From CAZICM01 sp964537685 (GTDB lineage Bacteria; Myxococcota_A; Polyangia; Polyangiales; Polyangiaceae): DNA of 61,590 bases. The stretch lies in assembly GCA_964537685.1 (NCBI GenBank), contig CAZICM010000057.1, forward strand, positions 1 through 61,590, in the 5' to 3' direction. This document shows positions 1-7,895 of the stretch, piece by piece; the stretch's first letter is position 1; every line of letters starts with the position of its first letter. Below the pieces are notes generated by a model, which saw only the letters and a program-made list of their open reading frames with translations, did not search any database and was not told the origin of the DNA. The translations under genes were made by a program, and so were the position numbers.

Positions 1-1319
1 TCGGGCTGAATGGGCGATGGATGATCATCAACATGCTGCTCCAGCCATAGATCGGACGGCGTATCAAAGAATGCGGGCGCGATCTCTTGGCTCTTATTGG
101 GCAACAAACGCCATAAGGTTTTATCGATCACTCCATTAAAGGACGGAGGATCTTCTTCGGCGATCAGCAGATCATCCAGGCCGTCGCCTGTTGCATCCAA
201 TGTCAAAAAACTGGCTCGCTCGGTGCTCGGCTCGGGAAGATTGGTGTTTAGCTCTTCAAAACCCGTTCCCTGCTGGCCATGATGATAGCTAAATCGCGTT
301 GGCGGCTTGCAGGCTTGATCGGCCGCGCATTCTTGAATGGATTCCAAGAGCCTGCGCTGGGTATTGGGCGATGTGCTGTATGAAAATCGATACTCTCGGA
401 CAAGCGAATTGGGGTTGACAAAGGTTTGGATCTTGTCCAGTTGAAGCGAGCGCTGAAGCTTCATCCCCCGGGCAAAGACTTCTCTCGCTGCCTGCGCTTG
501 ATACACAAACTGAATGCTTCGGCTCGCAGGCGCATCGGGATGATCCGTGTAGTCAATTCGCTGAGGTGCAAATTCCCTCGTGTGAAAGTGCACCGGATCG
601 CGATCGTTGATGTATTTGAACCGAATCGCATTCCCATGCCGATCGCTGATGGTTGAGACCAGCCAGGTGCGAATCACATTTTTGTTGACAAAGACTTTGG
701 CGCTGCTCTCGCTCGCGTATTGGTAGATCAGTCCCGACTTTGCATGAACGGTGAAGGATTGAGGCCCACTCGCATTGGAGCTCGCATTGATCCTTGCAAA
801 AGTGTCTGGCACCGTTCGGTATTCGTTGGGCGCCACTTCAACAAGCCGCGCGCCATCCATGCACAGCGCATCACTTGCATCGTCCCGAACCGGATCGATC
901 TCTCCATCATCCGCTAAATTCTTCGGGCATCGCGTGATGGACGAAAAGCCGCTCAGCGAAAAACCAAAGCCTAAATATCCTTCATCCCCGGCGCTGGAGT
1001 AGCTCACAGAAATGGCTGGCTCCATCCCAACCCGCCCAGGGGGCACCGCAATCGGCACGCTTAGGTTGGCCTCGCCGACGCTTGACACCGAAAAAAAGAA
1101 GTGGCTGGCACCTCCCTCGGCACCTCCCTCGGAAGTCAATCCATTCGCTGCATCTGGCAGCGCTTTTGTGTCGTCCAGCGTCGGGCATCCAAGAAAGAGA
1201 TCGCCTTTGGGCAGCGGTACCTGACCCGCAAAAAATCCTGCCCCCATATCGCTGCACGCGCCGAGCACCAGCATCAGCACGACAAAAGCGAACCTTCGAA
1301 TCCAAAGACGATGATCCAT
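1..1319 (-). CDS. SpvB/TcB N-terminal-like Rhs-family lipoprotein (3' end outside window)
   Basis: The minus strand reads open from an ATG at 1319 to the window edge (439 codons), so the C-terminus is missing. The first residues form a lipoprotein signal with lipobox LVLGAC (Cys near residue 22). Around residues 85-130 the text PIAVPPGRVGMEPAISVSYS followed by GYLGFGFSLSGFSSITRC is the hallmark start of the SpvB / insecticidal toxin complex TcB family. Near residues 380-395 LDATGDGLDDLLIA is an FG-GAP/VCBS-type propeller motif typical of the same family. Family members form the shell that encloses a C-terminal toxin, or act as large surface proteins. Here the lipobox suggests anchoring in the outer membrane. 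A short dispersed repeat lies in the linker before the SpvB part (1098-1137). What follows past position 1 (TcC/RHS repeats, effector) cannot be seen. Confidence 0.85.
   Translation of the reverse strand, partial: MDHRLWIRRFAFVVLMLVLGACSDMGAGFFAGQVPLPKGDLFLGCPTLDDTKALPDAANGLTSEGGAEGGASHFFFSVSSVGEANLSVPIAVPPGRVGMEPAISVSYSSAGDEGYLGFGFSLSGFSSITRCPKNLADDGEIDPVRDDASDALCMDGARLVEVAPNEYRTVPDTFARINASSNASGPQSFTVHAKSGLIYQYASESSAKVFVNKNVIRTWLVSTISDRHGNAIRFKYINDRDPVHFHTREFAPQRIDYTDHPDAPASRSIQFVYQAQAAREVFARGMKLQRSLQLDKIQTFVNPNSLVREYRFSYSTSPNTQRRLLESIQECAADQACKPPTRFSYHHGQQGTGFEELNTNLPEPSTERASFLTLDATGDGLDDLLIAEEDPPSFNGVIDKTLWRLLPNKSQEIAPAFFDTPSDLWLEQHVDDHPSPIQP
1098..1137. repeat. Short near-palindromic dispersed repeat, copy 1
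   Basis: The plus strand has GAAGTGGCTGGCACCTC followed by a partial second copy (CGGCACCTCCCTCGG). It matches, on the opposite strand, copies at 8751-8770, 8787-8806 and 35998-36014. In this gene it is read in a frame giving EGGASHF, unlike the EVAGTS/EVPGTS readings of the other copies, so the DNA rather than the peptide is conserved. Confidence 0.6.
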
Positions 1320-1411
1320 CCGTTGCCGGCCTCATCGCCATCTCATGCTAATTCCAAAAACAACCCAACAAAAAAATACGGGCGTTTCTTGACGCGGCCC
1401 CTCCGCCATGT

Positions 1412-2116
1412 TTGGCTCGTAAACGGATTTCCGGAGGGCATTCTAACGAGCAGTTTTTTGTTACGCTCTTTCAGTTCACGGCCAATGTCCTGGGCTTCCG
1501 GGCTAAGCAATTGGATAATGCCGAGCTGGCCGTCGTCGGCGAGCGATCCGACGATGTAGACTTGCGCGCGCTCCGCGATAGCTTGGAAGCTCAGTTGCGC
1601 GCTATGCTCGTGCGTATGCGTTCCAATATCTCCGATTCAATCGGCGCAACGGGGCTTCAAACCTATGGCTTCGGGCTGCCCGTACCAGATACGGCTTATG
1701 CCTTGGCCAGCTATGGCGAAAATGCTTCGGTTCTATTGGCCCAAAAGCCTTTTGCTATATCCGTGGACGGTGTGACCTATGACGGTGCGCTGATGGGCCA
1801 GGCGCTCGGTGCTAAGGCGGCGGCCTTCCGCCAAAGCCTCGTCGAGCTGGAGAAGGAAGCCCAGGAGCTGGTGAATGAGCTGGGGAAGCGCGATGCCATG
1901 GTGGAGCTTTGGGCCGATGGATATCAGGGAGCGGCCGATATCGCGACAGGTCTCTATCGTTTGATCGGTAAGAAGCATTTGGCCGACCGGGTGCGCCCCA
2001 CCATCAGGACGCTGAGCGGTGAGGAGGTGGCGCCAGAGGTGGACGAGAATGCTCCTGCACCCGAACCTGAACCCGAACCCGAACCTTCAGGAGCAGAAGA
2101 ACCCGATAAAGGCTGA
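1412..2116 (+). CDS. Hypothetical protein, Pro-Glu tail
   Basis: A 234-residue protein not recognised. The only early start in frame is TTG at 1412; ribosome binding site is not obvious, so the true start could be further in. The body is rich in alternating charged and Ala/Leu residues and looks mostly helical, with a long helix around residues 140-165 (KAAAFRQSLVELEKEAQEL). The end is a low-complexity APEPEPEPEP tail. No signal peptide or membrane segment is visible. It lies divergently from the SpvB-like lipoprotein and upstream of a kinase gene, with 81 bp between. Confidence 0.6.
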   Translation: MARKRISGGHSNEQFFVTLFQFTANVLGFRAKQLDNAELAVVGERSDDVDLRALRDSLEAQLRAMLVRMRSNISDSIGATGLQTYGFGLPVPDTAYALASYGENASVLLAQKPFAISVDGVTYDGALMGQALGAKAAAFRQSLVELEKEAQELVNELGKRDAMVELWADGYQGAADIATGLYRLIGKKHLADRVRPTIRTLSGEEVAPEVDENAPAPEPEPEPEPSGAEEPDKG

Positions 2117-2197
2117 ATGCCTTTGCCCTCCATTTCATTCATCGCCCGCCTCGTTCTTCATATTTACATTCATCAAAATTAACCTACACTCCCTTTC

Positions 2198-3595
2198 ATG
2201 AACACGCCGTTCATGGTGGGCTCAATTCTGGCCGGTAAATACCGCATCGATGATGTGCTGGGTGCGGGCGGCATGGGCTACGTGTTCGCGGCCACGCATG
2301 TGTTGCTCAATGAACGCGTCGCCATCAAAGTCCTTCACCCCACGCTTTTCAGAGAAGATGGCATCCGATCTAGGTTTCTTCAGGAAGCGAGGGCCGCCGC
2401 GAAAATTCGGGGTGAGCATATCGTGCGGGTCCGGGATACCGATATTCTGGAGGATGGCACGCCCTATTTGGTGATGGAATATCTCGAGGGGCACGATCTC
2501 GAGCAGCTTGTTTCTGAACGGGGACCGATGCCTTTTAAGCTCGCTGTCGAGTGTGTTCTTCAGGTGTGTCAAGCGCTGGCCGAGGCTCATTTTGTGGGCA
2601 TTGTGCATCGCGATATCAAGCCCGCGAATATTTTCTTGACAGAGCGCCCCGATGGTTCGCCGCTCATCAAGGTGCTCGATTTTGGAATCTCAAAGATTAT
2701 TTCCGATGCCGATGGTTCGGTGAATCTCACCAAAACCGCTGAAATTCGAGGCTCTCCGCTGTTTATGTCGCCCGAGCAAATGAGGCGTCCGAAGGAGGTG
2801 GATGGGCGGAGTGATGTGTGGTCGCTGGGGGTGACGCTGTTCTATTTGGTATCGGGTTCTTTCCCTTTTTATTCGGAAAATACGCTGGATTTGTGTTTGA
2901 TGGTGCTTCAGGAGAAGCCTGTGCCGCTGAGGGCAAAGCGGGCGGATGCGGCGCCGGGTTTGGAGCGGGTGATCGGGCGCTGTCTTCAGAAGAATGTGTC
3001 CGATCGCTATGCGAATGTGGCCGAATTTGCCGCGGCGCTCGCTGAATTTGGAGCTCCTTCCGCACAGGAGTCGGCGCGCAGGGTGGAGCGCATTCTCAGT
3101 GGAATGTCGACGCGCAGAGCCTCGCGCGCTTCGATGATTCCTGGTGTGGGCGAGCTTCCTCCGCCGCCGAGTCCACCGTCTGCGATCGCCGAAACATCGA
3201 AGGCGATGAGTGTTGCGAATGCGCCTGTGGAAGGCGTGCCGGGCGCGCAAACGGACGATGTGAGTCAAACGCTGCCTTTGGTGAGGCGGCGATGGGCCGA
3301 GCGGCGGGTGATGGTGCCCGCGGCGGGGTCGCTTTTGTTGCTGGTGGTGTTGGTTTTATGGATGGGGACGGGCGGAGATGGGGGGCCGGATGTGTTGGTG
3401 CTGGAGGGGCGGATACCGTCGATGCCCAAGGCTGCGGCGGTATCGGTGCAGCATGCGGATGTGGGGAATGGCGAGGTGTTCGAGGGGCCGGATGCGGGCG
3501 CGGCGGACGGCGGCGGGAATGCGGGTCAGGCCCCGGCGCGGGCGCCTGTGGTGAAGAAGCCATTTCGCAAAGGTTTTGGTTTGGGAGGCCGGTGA
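2198..3595 (+). CDS. Transmembrane Ser/Thr protein kinase (Hanks type)
   Basis: 465 residues. The kinase domain starts at about residue 14: glycine loop GAGGMGYV, catalytic lysine in VAIKVL, catalytic loop HRDIKPANIF, DFGIS magnesium motif and SPEQ. After it come an Ala/Pro-rich juxtamembrane stretch, one membrane helix near residues 375-393 (LLLLVVLVLWMG) and a short outer tail rich in Gly/Ala. The topology is cytoplasmic kinase, single span, periplasmic tail. The stop overlaps the ATG of the next gene (TGATG), which indicates translational coupling to a PEGA-like partner. Substrates are unknown. The active-site motifs appear intact. Confidence 0.93.
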   Translation: MNTPFMVGSILAGKYRIDDVLGAGGMGYVFAATHVLLNERVAIKVLHPTLFREDGIRSRFLQEARAAAKIRGEHIVRVRDTDILEDGTPYLVMEYLEGHDLEQLVSERGPMPFKLAVECVLQVCQALAEAHFVGIVHRDIKPANIFLTERPDGSPLIKVLDFGISKIISDADGSVNLTKTAEIRGSPLFMSPEQMRRPKEVDGRSDVWSLGVTLFYLVSGSFPFYSENTLDLCLMVLQEKPVPLRAKRADAAPGLERVIGRCLQKNVSDRYANVAEFAAALAEFGAPSAQESARRVERILSGMSTRRASRASMIPGVGELPPPPSPPSAIAETSKAMSVANAPVEGVPGAQTDDVSQTLPLVRRRWAERRVMVPAAGSLLLLVVLVLWMGTGGDGGPDVLVLEGRIPSMPKAAAVSVQHADVGNGEVFEGPDAGAADGGGNAGQAPARAPVVKKPFRKGFGLGGR

Positions 3596-4530
3596 TGGGG
3601 CGCGATAGGCGGCGAGCTATGCGGAGCAGAAGCACAGGTATTTTCGTGGTGGTGATTTTGTTTTGGGGATCGGCATTGGACACCCGCGATGCGCAGGCGC
3701 AGGCGCTTTCGGCGGAAGAAAAAAAGCGGATGTCAAAGGAGTATTTTGATCGGGGGATGGAGCTCAAAGAGACCGATCCAAAGACGGCGATTGAGCTGTT
3801 TAAGCTGAGCGCCGAGACCTATAGCGGCGATTCCGAGACAAAAATGGCGACATGTTTTCAGATGGCGGAGAGCCATCGGAAGCTGGGCGAGACGGCGAGC
3901 GCGTGGAAGAATTACACCTGTGCCGCCGAGACGGCGAAGGGAGAAGGCTGGACGCAGGATGCGCGGGACGCGCAGTGGTATGCGGATGGGCTGAAGCCCA
4001 AGCTATGCCGTTTAAAGGTGAAGATGCCTATGGAGGAGCTTGACAAAGGGCTGACATTGAAGGTGAATGGCGAGCCTTGGGTATTTTGGAAGTGGGGGCG
4101 CGAGGAGCCTGTCGATCCAGGTGTGCACGATATCGAGGTAAGCGCGCCTGGCTATGAACCGTTTAAGGCAACCTTGATGGTGAGCAAGGCGGGAGAAATT
4201 CGGACCTTATATGTGCCGCCTTTGAAGGGGAGTATTCCATGGCTGGGTGTGGGTATCCTGAGCGGCGGGGCATTGGGGATAGGTATTGGGATATGGCTTG
4301 CGGTATCGCGCAGCGATGCGGATAGATCTGCGTTAGGCGCCGAGATAGCATCTTTTACTGTGGGAATTCCGCTTTTCGCGGCAGGCGGATATCTCGTGGG
4401 AGATCATTATAAGTGGTGGGGAACAGCCAATAGCAAAAGCCAGCCTGCCAATAGCTCTGTACAATCGCTTCAACTCTATGCGGGGCCTCCTGGAACATGG
4501 CTGGGCCTGGGCGTGGGAACGAGCTTCTAG
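3595..4530 (+). CDS. Secreted/membrane TPR-PEGA-like protein, kinase partner
   Basis: 311 residues from the ATG at 3595, which overlaps the kinase stop; the reading frame is open further upstream, but that part runs antisense to sense within the kinase and is a shadow. An N-terminal signal sequence (FVVVILFWGSAL) ends near AQA. Residues 45-140 look like TPR helices (EYFDRGMELKETDPKTAIEL), followed by a PEGA-type beta segment (VDPGVHDIEVSAPGYEPF) and two hydrophobic helices near the end (WLGVGILSGGALGIGIGIWL and FTVGIPLFAAGGYLVG). The same layout occurs in the partner at 46652-47689. Families of this type sit next to Hanks kinases in Polyangia and probably form the envelope part of the module; this role is inferred. 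Confidence 0.82.
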   Translation: MGRDRRRAMRSRSTGIFVVVILFWGSALDTRDAQAQALSAEEKKRMSKEYFDRGMELKETDPKTAIELFKLSAETYSGDSETKMATCFQMAESHRKLGETASAWKNYTCAAETAKGEGWTQDARDAQWYADGLKPKLCRLKVKMPMEELDKGLTLKVNGEPWVFWKWGREEPVDPGVHDIEVSAPGYEPFKATLMVSKAGEIRTLYVPPLKGSIPWLGVGILSGGALGIGIGIWLAVSRSDADRSALGAEIASFTVGIPLFAAGGYLVGDHYKWWGTANSKSQPANSSVQSLQLYAGPPGTWLGLGVGTSF

Positions 4531-4593
4531 CTTCTATCCAAAGGAACCCCTTCCCATCCGTCACTTATTCTTTCATTCAACCTTTCTTCACCC

Positions 4594-4599
4594 TTGACA
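4594..4599 (+). promoter_or_regulatory. Candidate -35 box (TTGACA) upstream of korA
   Basis: A perfect TTGACA lies 35 bp before the ATG at 4634. The matching -10 is poor (CACATT or GATGCA region near 4617-4626), so this is only a candidate sigma-70 promoter for the 2-oxoacid oxidoreductase operon. Confidence 0.3.
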
Positions 4600-4633
4600 T
4601 CAAAACTGAAGCGCGCGATGCACATTTTCCGTT

Positions 4634-6442
4634 ATGACACATACCCTACTCATCGGAATGGCCGGCTCGGGCGGAGATGGCATCGTCAGCGCCGGTGAAT
4701 CGCTCATCGCGGCGGCAGCCTTCGAGGGCTACCACGCGCTGATGACCAAGAGTTTTGGTCCTCAAATCCGCGGCGGCGAATCGTCTTGCCGCGTCCGTAT
4801 TTCAACCCGGAAAATTCACAATCCAGGCGGCGCTCTCGATGTCGCTGTCGCGCTGAATTGGGAGGATTTTTTAAAGTTTGGCGCGGAGCTTCCTGTCGCG
4901 GGTTCGACGGTTGTTATTTATGAGAGCAAAACAGGCGTCGCTCCAGATGCGCTGCCTCTCAAGGGGATTACGCCGCGCGAAGTCTTTGCCGTGCCGATCG
5001 GCGATATGGCCAAGCAGGCCACAGGCACCGATCGCGCGAAAAATACAGTGGTTCTCGGTCTGCTCGCGGGCTGGTTTGGTCTCGCGAGAGAGGCTTTGCT
5101 CCGCGGCATCCGCAAGAAATTTGCTTCGAAAGGCGCCGAACTCATCGCTGTCAATGAAAAAGCGTTTGCCTTGGGAGAACAATATGCAGCCGAGCATCCG
5201 CTTCAGACGCCGAGGATGATGGAGAGGGCTGTGCTGGGCGCCGATGGTAAACCCGTGCCCAAATTGCTGACGGACGGCAATGATATCTGTGCGGCGGCGG
5301 CTATGTTCGCGGGCTGCGATTTCTTTGGAGGCTATCCCATTACGCCTTCGTCGGAGGTGATGCAGTATTTTACGCGGGAGGTATGGAAGTATGGGGGCGC
5401 GGTGATTCAAGCCGAGGACGAGATTGCGGGGATTGGGACGGCGCTTGGAGCTTCTTATGCGGGGAAGAAGGCGATGACGGCCACGTCGGGGCCTGGGATG
5501 TCGCTGAAGACCGAGATTTTGGGTTTGGCGAGCATTGCGGAGCTGCCTTTGGTGGTATTGAATGTTCAGCGGGGCGGGCCTTCGACGGGCATACCTACGA
5601 AGCCCGAGCAATCGGATTTATTTCAGGCGGCGTTTTCGGCGCATGGAGATGTGCTGAGGCCCGTGCTGGCGCCGACGAGCGTGGCCGATACTTTTCATAC
5701 GACGGTGGAGGCTTTTAATTTGGCCGAGCATTATCAGACGCCGGTGATTTTATTATCGGATCAAGAGATTGCCCAGCGCAAGGAAACGGTCGATCCCATT
5801 GATACCTCGGCGATTGTTATCGAGCAGCGCAGGCGCCCGACGGAAGCGGAATTGAAGCAAGGTTATAGCCGCTTTCATTTGACGGGCGATGGGATTAGCC
5901 CGATTAGCCAGCCGGGTATGCCGGGCGGTAACTATCTATGCGCCGGCATCGAGCACAACGAGCACGGCGATCCCACGGCCAATGGCAAGATCCACGAGAA
6001 AATGAATGAAAAGCGCTTTAAAAAGTTCGATCCATTAAAGAAGCGCAAGGATTTATTTTTAATCGAGGGCAATCCATCGGCGACTTTATGTTTGATTGCG
6101 TGGGGGAGCAGCGCGGGGGTATGCCGGGAGGCGTATGAGCTTGCGCGGGATGAAGGGCTGGATGTAAAGCTTCTGGCGCCTATGCTCTTATATCCTGTCG
6201 TCGAAGAAATCTACAAAGAATTTTTAGCATCGGTACAGGCGGGCCTGGTGGTAGAGCTTTCGTATCAGGGGCAGCTTTACCGTCTGCTGCGTATGTTTGT
6301 GGATTTGCCGCCGAACTTGGTATCGTATTGCCGGAGCGGCGCAAATCCATTTCAGCCTGGAGAAATCGTGGACCGGCTTCGCAAGCTGGTAACACAACTG
6401 CAAAACCGCACTGCCGAAAATGTGGCCTCGCCTGAAGAGTGA
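4634..6442 (+). CDS. korA: 2-oxoacid:ferredoxin oxidoreductase, fused gamma-alpha subunit
   Basis: 602 residues. Residues 1-190 are the gamma domain (GMAGSGGDGIVSAG, then SFGPQIRGGESS). From about residue 210 the alpha domain begins (DGNDICAAAAMFAGCDFFGG, YPITPSSEVM), with QAEDEIAGIGTALGASYAGK and TSGPGMSLKTE, the conserved pyrimidine-binding and substrate motifs of the family. The enzyme oxidatively decarboxylates a 2-oxoacid (2-oxoglutarate most likely, or a branched-chain/pyruvate type) to acyl-CoA with reduction of ferredoxin. It works with the beta subunit encoded 18 bp downstream. No separate ferredoxin delta subunit is present. The gene symbol reflects the usual name for this fused type; the exact substrate is not settled by sequence. 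Confidence 0.92.
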   Translation: MTHTLLIGMAGSGGDGIVSAGESLIAAAAFEGYHALMTKSFGPQIRGGESSCRVRISTRKIHNPGGALDVAVALNWEDFLKFGAELPVAGSTVVIYESKTGVAPDALPLKGITPREVFAVPIGDMAKQATGTDRAKNTVVLGLLAGWFGLAREALLRGIRKKFASKGAELIAVNEKAFALGEQYAAEHPLQTPRMMERAVLGADGKPVPKLLTDGNDICAAAAMFAGCDFFGGYPITPSSEVMQYFTREVWKYGGAVIQAEDEIAGIGTALGASYAGKKAMTATSGPGMSLKTEILGLASIAELPLVVLNVQRGGPSTGIPTKPEQSDLFQAAFSAHGDVLRPVLAPTSVADTFHTTVEAFNLAEHYQTPVILLSDQEIAQRKETVDPIDTSAIVIEQRRRPTEAELKQGYSRFHLTGDGISPISQPGMPGGNYLCAGIEHNEHGDPTANGKIHEKMNEKRFKKFDPLKKRKDLFLIEGNPSATLCLIAWGSSAGVCREAYELARDEGLDVKLLAPMLLYPVVEEIYKEFLASVQAGLVVELSYQGQLYRLLRMFVDLPPNLVSYCRSGANPFQPGEIVDRLRKLVTQLQNRTAENVASPEE

Positions 6443-6460
6443 GAAAGGATATACAAGGTT

Positions 6461-7336
6461 ATGACCGCACTGCCTGTTCATCAAGCGAAGGATTACAAGA
6501 GCGAGCTCAAGCCGATATGGTGCCCTGGATGCGGGGATTTTGGGGTGGTTCAGTCGATTTACCGGGCGCTCGCGGCGATTGGAAAAGAGCCTCACGAGAT
6601 AGCGTTTATCTCGGGAATCGGATGTTCGAGCCGTATACCTGGATATACAACGGCTTATGGATTTAACAGCGTGCATGGGCGGGCGCTGCCTATTGCCCAG
6701 GGGGTAAAGCTGGCGAATCCCGAGCTTTTGGTGCTGGTGGCCGGAGGGGATGGCGATGGCTTTTCTATCGGAGGAGGGCATGTGCCTCATGCGATCCGGC
6801 GCAATATGGATATGACTTATATCATTATGGATAATCAAGTCTATGGGTTAACGAAGGGGCAGCTTTCGCCGACTTCGCCGAGGGGCTTGAAGACGGTGAG
6901 CTCTGGGTATGGAAGCCTAGAGGAGGCGGTGAATCCGCTGCTATATGTGCTGGCCTACGGGGCAAATTTTGTGGCGCAGGGCACGCCGGCGGATATGGCC
7001 GGGCTTTCGGGCATTATCGAAGAGGCCATTCGTTTTCCGGGTTTTTCATTTGTGAATGTGCGCTCTCCCTGTGTGACTTATGGGGAAGACGACGATCAGA
7101 TCAAAGCGCATAAGGCTAAAATGAAGCCTTTGGCGGCAATGGGCCATGATGCGACGGATAAGCTTCGGGCCTTGGATTTGGCGAGGGATTACGGCAAAGA
7201 GCTCTATACGGGCGTGCTGTACAAGAATCCCAGTCCTCCGCCTACCTTTGAAGCATTGGCCAAAGAGCGGCAGGACGAGCTAAAGCCCAAGGCATTGCCG
7301 CGCGAGCGGATTTTGGATCAATTTTTGGCGAAGTGA
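6461..7336 (+). CDS. korB: 2-oxoacid:ferredoxin oxidoreductase, beta subunit
   Basis: 291 residues. Carries the WCPGCGDFG motif near residue 24 and GIGCSSRIPGY near residue 51, which supply Cys ligands for the [4Fe-4S] cluster, and the thiamine diphosphate motif GDGDGFSIGGGH with DNQVYGLTKGQ. Length is normal for KorB. It completes the enzyme with the preceding fused gamma-alpha subunit, moving electrons from the 2-oxoacid through TPP and the cluster to ferredoxin. It is followed 13 bp later by a rubrerythrin gene, so the three are probably one operon. Confidence 0.93.
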   Translation: MTALPVHQAKDYKSELKPIWCPGCGDFGVVQSIYRALAAIGKEPHEIAFISGIGCSSRIPGYTTAYGFNSVHGRALPIAQGVKLANPELLVLVAGGDGDGFSIGGGHVPHAIRRNMDMTYIIMDNQVYGLTKGQLSPTSPRGLKTVSSGYGSLEEAVNPLLYVLAYGANFVAQGTPADMAGLSGIIEEAIRFPGFSFVNVRSPCVTYGEDDDQIKAHKAKMKPLAAMGHDATDKLRALDLARDYGKELYTGVLYKNPSPPPTFEALAKERQDELKPKALPRERILDQFLAK

Positions 7337-7349
7337 TGGGAGACGGCGA

Positions 7350-7895
7350 ATGATTGGCAAGACGCGGCTCATTGATTTTGCGCATTTAAGCTTAAAAGAT
7401 GCTCTTGATTTAGCGATTTTGGTCGAGGAAGAGGCCAAAGATCGCTATGAAGAGTTTATGGATCAGATGGAGATGCATCATAACCCGGATGCGGCTTATT
7501 TTTTCCGTTTTATGAGGCGGAATGAAGAGAAGCATCAGATGCAGCTTTCCGAGAAGAGAGCCTCGCTGTATGGCGAGGAGCCTCAGAATGTGCGGAGGGA
7601 GATGATTTTTGATATTGAGGCGCCAGAATACGATGAAGTGCGTTCAGCGATGAATGTGCGGGATGCGCTGGATGCTGCGCTTCGGGCAGAGGAGAAGGCG
7701 CATACGTTTTTTGTGGAGGCGCTGGAGCTGATTAGCGATAAGGATGTAAAGGCTTTGTTTGAGGAGCTGCGGGATGAGGAAGTCGAGCATCAGCGGCTGG
7801 TGAAGCGTGAAATCGAAAAGCTTGGGGATCGGGTGGCGCCGGGCGGGGATGCGAATGCGGCGCTGTATGAGGATGAGCCTGTGGCTCATGATTAA
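7350..7895 (+). CDS. Rubrerythrin/ferritin-like diiron protein
   Basis: 181 residues. Two similar halves each supply diiron ligands: EEEAKDRYEEFM with RNEEKHQMQ in the first half, and EEKAHTFFVEAL with RDEEVEHQRLV in the second (E-x-x-H pattern). No rubredoxin-type CxxC domain is present, so it is the short, erythrin-like form. Likely roles are peroxide reduction or iron handling. Location directly after korAB suggests protection of, or electron exchange with, an oxygen-sensitive iron-sulfur enzyme; this is inference. Its last four bases overlap the end of the convergent ketosynthase gene. Confidence 0.85.
   Translation: MIGKTRLIDFAHLSLKDALDLAILVEEEAKDRYEEFMDQMEMHHNPDAAYFFRFMRRNEEKHQMQLSEKRASLYGEEPQNVRREMIFDIEAPEYDEVRSAMNVRDALDAALRAEEKAHTFFVEALELISDKDVKALFEELRDEEVEHQRLVKREIEKLGDRVAPGGDANAALYEDEPVAHD

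Noticed and set aside
3292..3594. Upstream extension of the PEGA-like gene into the kinase gene
   Set aside because: It is a Gly-rich shadow frame of the kinase's end; the ATG at 3595 with a signal peptide and TGATG coupling is far better.
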